Below are positions 45,481-54,528 of a stretch of DNA of 64,000 bases, piece after piece. Below the pieces are notes generated by a model, which saw only the letters and a program-made list of their open reading frames with translations, did no database searches and was not told where the DNA came from. Positions within the stretch are counted from its first letter, which is position 1, and the number at the start of each line of letters is the position of its first letter. The stretch is from Citricoccus alkalitolerans (lineage in GTDB: Bacteria > Actinomycetota > Actinomycetes > Actinomycetales > Micrococcaceae): the NCBI RefSeq assembly GCF_039528175.1, contig NZ_BAAALH010000001.1, positions 558,001 through 622,000 on the forward strand, read 5' to 3'. The position numbers were made by a program, and so were the translations under genes.

Positions 45481-46652
45481 CGGCACGTGGCAGGACACCG
45501 ACCCCGCCAGTCCACGAGACCGTCGGCGGGCTGGGCGAGTCGGGGATCCTGCGGATCCTGAACCGCCGTTTCGCCGCCGTACCGGCAGCGGGAGACTGGC
45601 CGGAGGGAACGGTTGGCCCCGGGGATGACGCCGCCGTCGTGGCCGCCCCGGACGGCCGGTTCGTCATCACGACGGATGCCATGGCGCAGGACCGTGATTT
45701 CCGGCTGGACTGGCCGGCCGTGCACGGTGGGCGGGCCCACTCTGACCGTGGGACGTTCGAAGGTCACGGTTTCCCCGGCGGCTACTCCACCGGCTGGAAG
45801 GCTGCCGCTCAGAACCTCTCCGACATCAACGCCATGGGGGGCGAACCCTCCGGTCTGCTCCTGGCCCTGACCATGCCACCCGCCACCCCGGTGGCCTGGA
45901 TCGACGGCCTCGCCGCAGGGATCGCTGGGGCGGTACGTCACCTCGGAGCGGCCCGTTGCCGGATTGTCGGCGGAGATCTGGGTTCGGACGACCGCATCAC
46001 CGTGGCCGTCACCGCCACGGGCGACCTGGACGGCCGGCTGGCGGTGCGGCGCACCCTGCCGCCGGCAGTGTGCGCAGTCACGGGTCGTGTCGACCTGGAC
46101 TTGGTCCTGTGCGGCCGGACGGGCTGGGCCGCCGCCGGTCTGGACGTGCTGGAGACGCCCCGTGGGCTGTTAGATGAACGTCTGCGCGCTGCCGAACAGG
46201 CGGAACAGCTGGAAGACGGCGTGCGGCGACTTGCCGCGGTCGCGGCAGCCGCCCAACTCCGGCCCCGGCCAGTGCTGGGAGCAGGACGGGTGGCCGCCGA
46301 GGCAGGGGCACTGGCCATGATGGATGTCTCCGATGGCGTGCTGAAGGACGCCGGTCGCCTGGCCACGGCCAACGGCCTGCGGGCGGAGCTCGATCCGGAC
46401 TGGGTGCGACGCGAGGCCTCGGTCCTCGTGCCCCTGGCGCGCGCCCTGGACCCCGCGAGCGGGCAGCGGACTGCCGAACGCTGGGTGTCTGCCGGGGGAG
46501 AGGACTACGGCCTCCTCGCCGCCTTGCCCACGGGGGCCGCGGTGCCCACGGGATTCCGGCGGATCGGACGCCTGGTCACCGCGTCGGGTGCACCCGCGGC
46601 AGCGGACAACGGAGGCAGCACAGGCGGGTGGGATCACTTCACGGACCGGTGA
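45477..46652 (+). CDS. thiL: Thiamine-monophosphate kinase
   Basis: 391 aa from a TTG that overlaps the GTPase stop (TTGA). ThiL phosphorylates thiamine monophosphate to the diphosphate cofactor. PurM/ThiL-fold features are GLGESGILRIL, GPGDDAAVV (metal-binding), WKAAAQNLSDINAMGG, RIVGGDLGSDDRITV, MDVSDGVLKDAGRLA and the C-terminal SAGGEDYGLL. A 25-residue insertion (AVHGGRAHSDRG onward) precedes WKAAAQ. In Streptomyces and relatives thiL lies next to ddl and DUF3515; here it has moved behind the GTPase pair. The start is less certain than the identity. Confidence 0.88.
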   Translation: MTARGRTPTPPVHETVGGLGESGILRILNRRFAAVPAAGDWPEGTVGPGDDAAVVAAPDGRFVITTDAMAQDRDFRLDWPAVHGGRAHSDRGTFEGHGFPGGYSTGWKAAAQNLSDINAMGGEPSGLLLALTMPPATPVAWIDGLAAGIAGAVRHLGAARCRIVGGDLGSDDRITVAVTATGDLDGRLAVRRTLPPAVCAVTGRVDLDLVLCGRTGWAAAGLDVLETPRGLLDERLRAAEQAEQLEDGVRRLAAVAAAAQLRPRPVLGAGRVAAEAGALAMMDVSDGVLKDAGRLATANGLRAELDPDWVRREASVLVPLARALDPASGQRTAERWVSAGGEDYGLLAALPTGAAVPTGFRRIGRLVTASGAPAAADNGGSTGGWDHFTDR

Positions 46653-46677
46653 CCATCCGTCGTCGTTCCCCTCGGCT

Positions 46678-48204
46678 TCACACGGACGTGCCCGGGGCGA
46701 ATCGGTGTCCAAGCGCCGCGTGGGTGAATCCGGCCGCTTTCCAGGGGGCGGGGTCCAGGACGTTGCGGGCATCGATGAGGGCACGGCGGTCCATGAGCCG
46801 GCCGATGTCCTCGGGGTCCATGCGGCGGAACTCGTCCCATTCGGTGAGCAGGATCACCAGATCGGCACCGATGACGGCCTTCTGGAGGGTGTTGACGTAG
46901 CCCAGGCGGGGAAAGCGGCGGGCGGCATTGGCGTTGCCCTGGGGGTCATAGACGGCTACCTCGGCCCCGGCGGTGAAGAGCCGGTTGGCGACGTCCAGGG
47001 CGGGGGAGTCACGAACATCGTCCGAATGAGGCTTGAAGGTGACTCCGAGGATCGCGATCTTCGCTCCGTTGAGGACCTCGACGGCGGCCGGGGAGGGCAC
47101 GGTGCCGGAGCCCTCGCCTACGCCGGTGGTGCGGATCGAACCGTTGACGCTGTGGGAAAGGACCTGCACGGCGAGGTCGACGACGCGGTCGCGGCGGCGC
47201 AGGTTGATGTCGTCCATCTCAGCCAGGAAGCGCATGGTGCGGTCCAGCCCGAGTTCGGAGACCCGGGCCTGCAGCGCCCGGATGTCCTTGGGCAGGCAGC
47301 CCCCGCCGAAGCCGACGCCGGCGTTGAGGAACTTCCGCCCGATCCGAGGGTCGTGGCCGATCGCGTCCGCCAGGGTGCCGATGTCCCCGCCGGCGGCTTC
47401 GGTGATCTCGGAGAAGGCGTTGATGAAGGAGATCTTGGTGGCCAGGAAGGCGTTGGCGGCGACCTTCACCAGTTCGGCGGTGGCGAAGTCCGTGGCGATC
47501 CACGGGGTGTCCGCGGCCAGGGCTTGCGCGTAGACCTGCCGCAGGATGTCCTCGGCGTGGTCCGATTCCACGCCGACGACCAGGCGGTCCGGGGTCAGGG
47601 TGTCCCTGACCGCATAGCCCTCGCGCAGGAACTCCGGATTCCAGGCCAGCTCGACCGTGCCCGGCAGGCCGGCGTTGGCGCGGGCGTCGGTCAGCAGGGT
47701 GCGGAGGCGCTCGGCGGTGCCGACGGGGACGGTGGACTTGCCCACGATCAGGGCGTCCCGGGTGATGTGCTCGGCCAGGGAGGTCACGGCGGCGTCCACG
47801 AAGCGCAGGTCCGCAGCGGTCTCGCCGGGCTTCTGCGGGGTACCGACCCCGATGAAATGCACATCGGCCCAGGTGCCGACCTCCTCGTAGGAGGTGGTGA
47901 AACGCAACCGTCCGGAGTTCACGTGCTTGGTCAGCAGTTCCGGCAGGCCGGGCTCGTGGAAGGGCAATTCCCCGCGGGTCAACGCGTCGATCTTCGCCTG
48001 GTCGATGTCCAGGCCCAGGACCTCGAACCCCAGCTCGGCCATGCACGCCGCATGCGTGGCCCCCAGATATCCCGTCCCGATCACTGAGACACGCAGCGGT
48101 GGCTCCCCGCCAGTGTCACTGTCCTGCCTGGGATCAGTGGATGCTGCAGCCTCACTACGGAGGGCAGGCTCGGTCGGGGCGGAGACGATGGCTGGCTCGG
48201 TCAC
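46678..48204 (-). CDS. ugd: UDP-glucose/GDP-mannose 6-dehydrogenase
   Basis: 508 aa. NAD-dependent four-electron oxidation of a nucleotide sugar to the uronate. The Rossmann fold is IGTGYLGATHAACMAELG and the catalytic Cys lies in GVGFGGGCLPKDIRAL. The UDP-binding C-terminal domain has KIAILGVTFKPHSDDVRDSPA. GTG 48204 is chosen because TACGAT stands 7 nt upstream. The N-terminal 50 residues before VSVIGTG are low-complexity. It may supply precursors for cell-surface polysaccharide, with the LCP and Wzc-like genes 8 kb away (inference). Confidence 0.92.
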   Translation of the reverse strand: MTEPAIVSAPTEPALRSEAAASTDPRQDSDTGGEPPLRVSVIGTGYLGATHAACMAELGFEVLGLDIDQAKIDALTRGELPFHEPGLPELLTKHVNSGRLRFTTSYEEVGTWADVHFIGVGTPQKPGETAADLRFVDAAVTSLAEHITRDALIVGKSTVPVGTAERLRTLLTDARANAGLPGTVELAWNPEFLREGYAVRDTLTPDRLVVGVESDHAEDILRQVYAQALAADTPWIATDFATAELVKVAANAFLATKISFINAFSEITEAAGGDIGTLADAIGHDPRIGRKFLNAGVGFGGGCLPKDIRALQARVSELGLDRTMRFLAEMDDINLRRRDRVVDLAVQVLSHSVNGSIRTTGVGEGSGTVPSPAAVEVLNGAKIAILGVTFKPHSDDVRDSPALDVANRLFTAGAEVAVYDPQGNANAARRFPRLGYVNTLQKAVIGADLVILLTEWDEFRRMDPEDIGRLMDRRALIDARNVLDPAPWKAAGFTHAALGHRFAPGTSV

Positions 48205-48322
48205 GAGGCCCATCGTAGGGTCGACTGCGTCCGAGGTCACGGCTGGGAGACGAACACCATGCCTCCACTACGCGAACACTTCGTTGCTGGCGGGGCGAGC
48301 GGCTGGGTGACTGGTGGGGTGG

Positions 48323-49084
48323 CTAGCGCGACTGGGTGTGCGTCGTACGGATCAGTTCGGTGAGGTTGTGCGCGTGGCGCATCACCGTCTCCGCGTGGAC
48401 CCGTCCGGGTTGGCGGGTCAAACGTTCGATGGGCCCGGAGATGGACACGGCGGCGATCACCCGTCCGCTCGGACCGCGCACCGGTGCCGAGACGGAGGCG
48501 ACTCCCGGCTCGCGTTCCCCCAGTGACTGGGCCCAGCCGCGGCGCCGGACGGCGGCCAGCACCGTGGGGGTATAGACGGCCCCGTTGAGGCCCTCGACGA
48601 GCCGTTCATTGTCCTCCCACGCCAGCAGCACCTGTGCGGCGGAGCCGGCCTTCATGGACAGCCGCGTCCCGACCGGAATGGTGTCGCGGAGCCCTACCGG
48701 CCTCTCGGCACTGGCGACGCACACGCGGGCGTCGGCCTGCCGGCGGAAGAGCTGGGAGCTCTCCCCGGTGGCATCCCGCAACCTGGACAGCACCGGGCCG
48801 GCGGCCGCCGTCAGCCGGTCCTCACCGGCAGCGGAGGCCAGCTCGGAGAGCCTGCTGCCCAGGACGTAGCGACCCTGGAGGTCACGTCCGACCAGGCGGT
48901 GATGGACGAGTGCCGAGGCGAGGCGATGCAGGGTCGGCCGGGCGATGCCCGTGGCGGACACCAGCTCGGCCAGCGACGTCGGCCCCGCCTCGAGGGCATC
49001 CAGAATGGCAGCGGCCTTGTCCACCACTCCGACCCCGCTCGGGGTGTGGAGAGCCTGCGGTGTCTCATGCTCCGGAGTGTCCAT
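48323..49084 (-). CDS. ndgR: IclR-family regulator, NdgR/LtbR type
   Basis: 253 aa. It has an N-terminal winged helix-turn-helix (GPTSLAELVSATGIARPTLHRLASALVHHRL) and the IclR effector domain. A regulator of this family sits beside leuCD in Streptomyces (NdgR) and Corynebacterium (LtbR), where it controls leucine and other amino-acid genes; the divergent position here, 103 bp from leuC, matches. ATG 49084 follows TAGTAT by 6 nt (leaderless pattern). The palindrome at 49099-49115 lies in its own promoter, suggesting autoregulation. Confidence 0.9.
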   Translation of the reverse strand: MDTPEHETPQALHTPSGVGVVDKAAAILDALEAGPTSLAELVSATGIARPTLHRLASALVHHRLVGRDLQGRYVLGSRLSELASAAGEDRLTAAAGPVLSRLRDATGESSQLFRRQADARVCVASAERPVGLRDTIPVGTRLSMKAGSAAQVLLAWEDNERLVEGLNGAVYTPTVLAAVRRRGWAQSLGEREPGVASVSAPVRGPSGRVIAAVSISGPIERLTRQPGRVHAETVMRHAHNLTELIRTTHTQSR

Positions 49085-49098
49085 ACTCTGATACTAGC

Positions 49099-49115
49099 GT
49101 CTCAGTATGTGAGAC
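49099..49115. promoter_or_regulatory. Putative NdgR/LtbR operator between ndgR and leuC
   Basis: GTCTCAGTATGTGAGAC, a 6-bp inverted repeat around a 5-nt centre, sits just upstream of the ndgR -10 and about 70 nt upstream of leuC. It fits the CA-N4-GTGAGA pattern I recall for the C. glutamicum LtbR operator, and almost the same site lies upstream of ilvB. Confidence 0.6.
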
Positions 49116-49187
49116 ATTCGCGTTCGTGATGGCCACCGTCGGCGCCGCGGTGCCAGAGTATGAATGTCACTGGTGGAAGGACACGAG

Positions 49188-50693
49188 ATGGTAGCCAAGG
49201 CATCCCCTGAAAACGTAGCCGCAACAGTCGCAGCGGCCTCAACAGCAGCAGTCGCGCGCACGCTGGCCGAGAAGGTCTGGCAGGATCACGTGGTGGTCTC
49301 CGGCAACGGTGCCGGCGATGCCCAGACCCCGGACCTGCTGTACATCGACCTGCACATCATGCATGAGGTCACCAGCCCGCAGGCCTTCGAGGGACTACGC
49401 CTGGCGGGCCGCACCGTCCGGCGCCCCGACCTGACGATCGCCACCGAGGACCACAACACCCCCACGCTGGAGATCGACCAGCCGATCGCCGACCCGGTCT
49501 CGGCCAAGCAGATTCAGACCCTGCGGGACAACGCCCAGGAGTTCGGCATCCGGCTCCATTCCCTGGGTGACGCCGAGCAGGGCATCGTCCACGTGGTGGG
49601 GCCGCAGTTGGGCCTCACCCAGCCGGGCATGACCGTGGTGTGCGGTGACTCGCACACCTCCACGCACGGCGCCTTCGGAGCGCTGGCCTTCGGCATCGGC
49701 ACATCTGAGGTCGAGCATGTGCTGGCCACCCAGTCCCTGCCGCTGAAGCCGTTCAAGACCATGGCCATCACCGTCGAGGGCACCCTCCGGGAGGGCGTGA
49801 CCGCCAAGGACATCATCCTCGCGGTCATCGCGAAGATCGGCACCGGTGGCGGGCAGGGATATGTCCTGGAGTACCGGGGTTCGGCCATCCGGGCCCTGTC
49901 CATGGACGCGCGCATGACCATCTGCAACATGTCGATCGAGGCCGGTGCCCGCGCCGGCATGGTGGCGCCGGACGAGACGACCTTCGAGTACATCAAAGGC
50001 CGTCCCCACGCCCCCCAGGGCGAGGACTGGGACGCCGCCGTCGACTACTGGTCCAGCCTGCCCACGGACGAGGGCGCGACCTTCGACGCCGAGGTCTTCC
50101 TGGACGCCGACGAGCTGGAGCCCTTCGTCACCTGGGGCACGAACCCGGGGCAGGGTGTGTCCCTGAGTGACACGGTTCCGAACCCGGAGCACTTCGACGA
50201 CCTGAACGCCCGGGCCGCCGCCGAGCGGGCGTTGGACTACATGGACCTGACCGCCGGCATGCCGATGAAGGACATCCGGGTGGACACCGTCTTTCTCGGC
50301 TCCTGCACCAACTCCCGGCTCGAGGACCTGCGCACCGCTGCCTCGATCATCGAGGGCCGGACCAAGGACGAGAACGTGCGGATGATCGTAGTCCCCGGCT
50401 CCGCCCGGGTGCGCCTGGAGGCGGAGGCCGAGGGCCTGGACCGGGTGTTCAAGGATTTCGGTGCCGAATGGCGCTTCGCGGGCTGCTCCATGTGCCTCGG
50501 GATGAACCCGGACCAGTTGGCGCCGGGAGAGCGGTGCGCGTCCACGTCCAACCGCAACTTCGAGGGGCGCCAGGGCAAGGGTGGCCGCACCCACCTGGTC
50601 TCCCCTGTGGTCGCGGCTGCGACCGCGATCCGCGGCACGCTGTCCTCGCCGTCCGACCTGGCGGCATTCGAATCCGAACTCCAGGAGGCCTGA
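49188..50693 (+). CDS. leuC: 3-isopropylmalate dehydratase large subunit
   Basis: 501 aa. Aconitase-family isomerase of leucine synthesis. The [4Fe-4S] ligands are the Cys in FLGSCTNSR and the two in GCSMCLGMN. Other marks are VVCGDSHTSTHGAFGALAFGIGTSEVEH and a C-terminal STSNRNFEGRQGKGGRTHLVSP. ATG 49188 is preferred over an in-frame ATG at 49164: GGAAGG stands 8 nt upstream, after a TATGAAT. leuD starts 1 nt after its stop. It is divergent from the IclR gene. Confidence 0.96.
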   Translation: MVAKASPENVAATVAAASTAAVARTLAEKVWQDHVVVSGNGAGDAQTPDLLYIDLHIMHEVTSPQAFEGLRLAGRTVRRPDLTIATEDHNTPTLEIDQPIADPVSAKQIQTLRDNAQEFGIRLHSLGDAEQGIVHVVGPQLGLTQPGMTVVCGDSHTSTHGAFGALAFGIGTSEVEHVLATQSLPLKPFKTMAITVEGTLREGVTAKDIILAVIAKIGTGGGQGYVLEYRGSAIRALSMDARMTICNMSIEAGARAGMVAPDETTFEYIKGRPHAPQGEDWDAAVDYWSSLPTDEGATFDAEVFLDADELEPFVTWGTNPGQGVSLSDTVPNPEHFDDLNARAAAERALDYMDLTAGMPMKDIRVDTVFLGSCTNSRLEDLRTAASIIEGRTKDENVRMIVVPGSARVRLEAEAEGLDRVFKDFGAEWRFAGCSMCLGMNPDQLAPGERCASTSNRNFEGRQGKGGRTHLVSPVVAAATAIRGTLSSPSDLAAFESELQEA

Positions 50694-50694
50694 C

Positions 50695-51297
50695 ATGGAA
50701 CCCTTCACCAGCCACACCGGGATCGGCGTTCCGCTGAGGCAGTCCAATGTGGACACGGACCAGATCATCCCGGCTGTCTACCTCAAACGGATCACCCGCA
50801 CCGGTTTCGAGGACGCCCTGTTCGCCGGTTGGCGCAAAGACCCGGAGTTCATTCTGAACCGGGAGCCCTACTCTGCCGGTTCCGTCCTCGTCGCGGGCCC
50901 GGACTTCGGCACGGGTTCCTCCCGCGAGCACGCGGTGTGGGCGCTGAAGGACTTCGGGTTCAAGGTGGTCCTGTCCGCCCGCTTCGCGGACATCTTCCGT
51001 GGCAACTCCGGCAAGCAGGGCCTGCTGGCCGCCGAGGTGGACCAGCAGGACATCGAGCTGATCTGGAAGGAGCTCGACAACCATCCGGGCACGGAGGTGA
51101 CGGTGGACCTGGAGGGTCGCACCGTGACCTGCGGTTCGTTCAGCACCGGCTTCCAGGTGGACGACTACACGCGCTGGCGCCTGAGGGAGGGGCTCGACGA
51201 CATCGGCATCACCCTGCGCACGGAGCAGGAGATCACCGATTTCGAGGCGAACCGACCGGCCTACAAGCCCGCCACGCTTCCGGCCCGGACCGCCTGA
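50695..51297 (+). CDS. leuD: 3-isopropylmalate dehydratase small subunit
   Basis: 200 aa. The small subunit completes the LeuCD isomerase. Conserved: NVDTDQIIPAVYLK, GTGSSREHAVWALKDFGFKVV and IFRGNSGKQGLL. ATG 50695 lies just after the leuC TGA, with CAGGAGGCC upstream. LeuC and LeuD are expected to be stoichiometric, matching the coupled arrangement. Next is a 120-nt gap with a large dyad, then murA. Confidence 0.96.
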   Translation: MEPFTSHTGIGVPLRQSNVDTDQIIPAVYLKRITRTGFEDALFAGWRKDPEFILNREPYSAGSVLVAGPDFGTGSSREHAVWALKDFGFKVVLSARFADIFRGNSGKQGLLAAEVDQQDIELIWKELDNHPGTEVTVDLEGRTVTCGSFSTGFQVDDYTRWRLREGLDDIGITLRTEQEITDFEANRPAYKPATLPARTA

Positions 51298-51327
51298 TCC
51301 CGGACTGATCCGGCTTCGCCCCGTATG

Positions 51328-51375
51328 CTGGTGTGCGGATCTGCGCCGGGCCCGTCCCGGCCATCCGCACACCAG
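51328..51375. repeat. Long interrupted inverted repeat between leuD and murA
   Basis: CTGGTGTGCGGAT (51328-51340) pairs perfectly with 51363-51375. Inside it GCCGGG (51345-51350) and CCCGGC (51356-51361) form a smaller stem, so the whole could fold as one hairpin. It overlaps TATGCT at 51324-51329, which could be a murA -10 box, so either a leuCD terminator or a regulatory hairpin is possible. There is no T-run. Confidence 0.65.
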
Positions 51376-51417
51376 CGACGGCCCGTCCCGGCGGGCCACG
51401 GAGGAATGCCACTGTCT

Positions 51418-52746
51418 ATGGGAAATCTGCTGACGATCAACGGCGGTAAGCCGCTCGAAGGACGCGTGACCGTCCGTGGCGCCAAGAACCTGGTGCCGAA
51501 GGCCATGGTGGCCTCGCTTCTAGGCAGCAAACCGTCGGTCCTGCGCAACGTCCCGGAGATCCGGGACGTCGAGATCGTCACCGGTCTGCTCTCCGTCCAC
51601 GGGGTCAAGGTCACCAAGGATCCGAAGACCGGGGACCTCGGCCTGGACCCGGCGGCCACCAAGTCCGCCACCAGCTCGGAGATCGACGCCCACGCCGGCG
51701 ACTCCCGCATCCCGATCCTGTTCTGCGGTCCTCTGATGCACTCCATCGGCGAGGCCTTCATCCCAGACCTGGGCGGCTGCAAGATCGGCGACCGGCCGAT
51801 CGACTTCCACCTCACTGTCCTGCGCAGCTTCGGTGCCGTGGTGGAGAAGCGCCCCGGTGGCATCCACATCTCCGCGCCGAAGGGGCTGACCGGGGCGAAA
51901 CTGGAACTGCCGTACCCCTCGGTCGGGGCCACGGAGCAGGTGCTGCTGACCGCCGTGAAAGCGGAGGGCATCACCGAGCTCAAGGGCGCCGCCGTGGAGC
52001 CGGAGATCCACGACCTGATCCATATCCTGCAGAAGATGGGCGCCATCATCACGGTGCAGACCGACCGGACGATCCGGATCGAGGGCGTGGACCAGCTCAG
52101 CGGCTTCAACCACCGCGCCATTCCGGACCGCAACGAATCGGCTTCGTGGGCCTCCGCCGCTCTCGTGACGCAGGGTGACATCTACGTCGAAGGCGCCATG
52201 CAGCGGGACCTCACCGCCTTCCTGAACACCTACCGCAAGATCGGTGGGGAGTTCGAGGTCGATGACGACGGCATCCGCTTCTGGCATGCCGGGGGGCGGC
52301 TCAAGCCCCTCGTGCTGGAGACCAACGTGCACCCGGGTTTCATGACCGACTGGCAGCAGCCGCTCGTCGTGGCGCTGACCCAGGCGGACGGTGTCTCGAT
52401 CGTGCATGAGACCGTCTACGAGGAGCGCTTCGGGTTCACCGATGCCCTGGTGCGCATGGGTGCCTCCATCCAGCTGCATCGTGAATGCCTCGGATCCGTG
52501 CCCTGCCGGTTCGGCCAGCGCAACTTCCTGCACTCCGCCGTCATCTCCGGACCCACCGAGTTGCGCGGCGCTGACTTCGACATCCCCGATCTGCGAGGCG
52601 GGTTCTCCCACCTCATCGCCGCCCTGGCGGCCCAGGGTACTTCGCGGGCCACCGGCATCGAGATCATCAACCGCGGCTACGAGAAGTTCATGGACAAGCT
52701 CATCGGCCTCGGGGCAGACGTCGAGCTGAGCAGCGCGGGCCGGTAG
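51418..52746 (+). CDS. murA: UDP-N-acetylglucosamine 1-carboxyvinyltransferase
   Basis: 442 aa. First committed step of peptidoglycan synthesis: transfers enolpyruvate from PEP to UDP-GlcNAc. The RGAKN motif (Lys23, Asn24) and catalytic Cys121 in DLGGCKIGDRPID are visible. Cys at this position predicts fosfomycin sensitivity. Start ATG 51418 follows GGAGG by 13 nt; ATG 51406 in the same frame is too close to that site to be clearly better. In Streptomyces murA is not tied to leuCD; in Micrococcales this leuCD-murA-plsC-gpsA-ddl order is usual. Confidence 0.93.
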   Translation: MGNLLTINGGKPLEGRVTVRGAKNLVPKAMVASLLGSKPSVLRNVPEIRDVEIVTGLLSVHGVKVTKDPKTGDLGLDPAATKSATSSEIDAHAGDSRIPILFCGPLMHSIGEAFIPDLGGCKIGDRPIDFHLTVLRSFGAVVEKRPGGIHISAPKGLTGAKLELPYPSVGATEQVLLTAVKAEGITELKGAAVEPEIHDLIHILQKMGAIITVQTDRTIRIEGVDQLSGFNHRAIPDRNESASWASAALVTQGDIYVEGAMQRDLTAFLNTYRKIGGEFEVDDDGIRFWHAGGRLKPLVLETNVHPGFMTDWQQPLVVALTQADGVSIVHETVYEERFGFTDALVRMGASIQLHRECLGSVPCRFGQRNFLHSAVISGPTELRGADFDIPDLRGGFSHLIAALAAQGTSRATGIEIINRGYEKFMDKLIGLGADVELSSAGR

Positions 52747-52756
52747 GGGACCACTC

Positions 52757-53494
52757 GTGACCGAATCCACCGGACTGCGTGCCGGCTACTTCGCGGCGGC
52801 CTCTCTCGTCCGTCCCACGCTCAACGCCATCATGTCCAAGGAGTGGCAGGGCGCCCACCACATCCCGGAATCGGGATTCATCGTGTGCGCCAACCACATC
52901 TCCAACCTGGATCCGTTGGCCCTGGGGCACATGATCTACAGCCTGGGCAACCTGCCGCACTTCCTGGCCAAGTCCGAGCTGTTCCAGCTGCCGGTCGTGG
53001 GCGGGCTCATCACCGGGTTGCGGCAGATTCCCGTGGACCGCGCCCGTGGCGGCAACGAATCGCTCGTGGCCGCAGACCGGGTCCTGTCCGATGGCGGCGC
53101 GATCATCATCTATCCCGAGGGAACCCTGACCGCAGATCCGGACCTGTGGCCCATGAAGGCCAAGACCGGGGCGGCGCGGTTGGCTCTCAAGGCCGGGGTC
53201 CCGGTCATCCCCGTGGCCCAGTGGGGCATCCATGAGGTGCTGCCGAAGACGGCCAAGGCGCCCCGGCTCCGACCCCGCGGGACGGGACGGATCCGCATCG
53301 GCGCCCCCGTGCCCCTGGAGGACCTGCGGGAGTCCACGCTGACGCGGTCCGTGCTGGAGACCGCCAGCGAACGCATCATGACGGCCATCACCGGCGAACT
53401 CGAGGTTCTCCGTGGCGAGGATGCGCCGGAGGGACGGTGGAATCCGCGCACCGGTCAACGGGAAGCGGGCCACCGGGGCCAGGGGAGCTCATGA
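52757..53494 (+). CDS. plsC: 1-acylglycerol-3-phosphate acyltransferase
   Basis: 245 aa. PlsC-family: catalytic NHISNLD with His47 and Asp52 (HX4D), and YPEGTLT as the substrate-binding block. It acylates lysophosphatidate to phosphatidate. Start GTG 52757 with AGGGGA upstream. Its stop overlaps the gpsA ATG (ATGA). With gpsA it links glycerol-phosphate supply to phospholipid synthesis. The protein is mostly soluble, with one amphipathic N-terminal stretch, so it acts at the membrane surface. Confidence 0.92.
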   Translation: MTESTGLRAGYFAAASLVRPTLNAIMSKEWQGAHHIPESGFIVCANHISNLDPLALGHMIYSLGNLPHFLAKSELFQLPVVGGLITGLRQIPVDRARGGNESLVAADRVLSDGGAIIIYPEGTLTADPDLWPMKAKTGAARLALKAGVPVIPVAQWGIHEVLPKTAKAPRLRPRGTGRIRIGAPVPLEDLRESTLTRSVLETASERIMTAITGELEVLRGEDAPEGRWNPRTGQREAGHRGQGSS

Positions 53495-54528
53495 ACGCGC
53501 GCCCCGAGAAGCTGGTGGTGGTGGGAGCCGGCAGCTGGGGGACCACCTTTGCGAAGGTCCTGGCGGACAGTGCCATCGAGCGAGGGGTGGTTGAGCCGGA
53601 GATCGTGCTCTGGGCCCGCCGTTCAGAGGTGGCTGAGGACATCACCGCCCGGAAGCGCAACACCGACTACCTCCCGGACATCGACCTGCCTGCCTGCCTG
53701 AGAGCCACCACCGACCTGGCGGAGGCCGTGGCCGGTGCCGGCCTCGTGGTGCTGGCCATCCCCGCCCAAGAAGTCCGCGGGCACCTGCCGTCCATTCGCG
53801 CCCACCTGGACCCGGCCGCCGTCGTGGTGTCCCTGGTCAAGGGGCTGGAACGCGGTACCGACGCCCGGATGAGCGAGCTGTGCGCTGAGGAACTCGGCCT
53901 GCCGGAGGAACGGTTCGCCGTGGTGTCGGGGCCGAACCTGGCGCTGGAGATCGCCCGCCAGGAGCCGACGGCGACCGTGGTGGCCTCTTCGGACCCGGCC
54001 ACGGCCGAGTGGATCGCGGTGCGTACCTCGGGCCCGTACTTCCGGCCCTACACCAACTCGGACGTGACGGGCGTGGAGATCTGCGGCGTGGTCAAGAACG
54101 TGATCGCGCTGGCCGTGGGGATCTGCGACGGACTGGGCTACGGGGACAACTCCAAGGCCTCCGTCATCACCCGCGGGTTGGCCGAGACCGCGCGCCTGGT
54201 CGAGAGCCTCGGTGGCCAGGCGGAGACCCTCGCCGGGCTCGCCGGACTGGGCGATCTCGTGGCCACGTGTGCCTCGCCTCTGTCCCGCAACAGGACGGCC
54301 GGCCGCTACCTCGGCCAGGGACTCAGCGTGGAGGAGGCCACTGCTCGGCTCAAGCAGACGGCCGAGGGCATGAAGTCGGTCTCCGCGGTGGTCGACCTTT
54401 CCCGGCGACACGGTGTGGAGATGCCGATCAGTGAGGCCATGAATGCCGTGATCGCAGGCGCCCTCGATGTCGACACCCTGGCTGGGCTGCTGCTGGCCCG
54501 CGATCTCAAACCGGAAGGACGATCATGA
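53491..54528 (+). CDS. gpsA: Glycerol-3-phosphate dehydrogenase [NAD(P)+]
   Basis: 345 aa. It makes sn-glycerol-3-phosphate from dihydroxyacetone phosphate. The Rossmann motif is VVVGAGSWGTTFAK. The catalytic region GVVKNVIALAVGICDGLGYGDNSKAS contains the conserved Lys, and RGLAETARL follows. ATG 53491 overlaps the plsC stop by 4 nt, and its own stop overlaps ddl (ATGA at 54525). The plsC-gpsA-ddl block is an operon by spacing alone. Confidence 0.95.
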   Translation: MNARPEKLVVVGAGSWGTTFAKVLADSAIERGVVEPEIVLWARRSEVAEDITARKRNTDYLPDIDLPACLRATTDLAEAVAGAGLVVLAIPAQEVRGHLPSIRAHLDPAAVVVSLVKGLERGTDARMSELCAEELGLPEERFAVVSGPNLALEIARQEPTATVVASSDPATAEWIAVRTSGPYFRPYTNSDVTGVEICGVVKNVIALAVGICDGLGYGDNSKASVITRGLAETARLVESLGGQAETLAGLAGLGDLVATCASPLSRNRTAGRYLGQGLSVEEATARLKQTAEGMKSVSAVVDLSRRHGVEMPISEAMNAVIAGALDVDTLAGLLLARDLKPEGRS

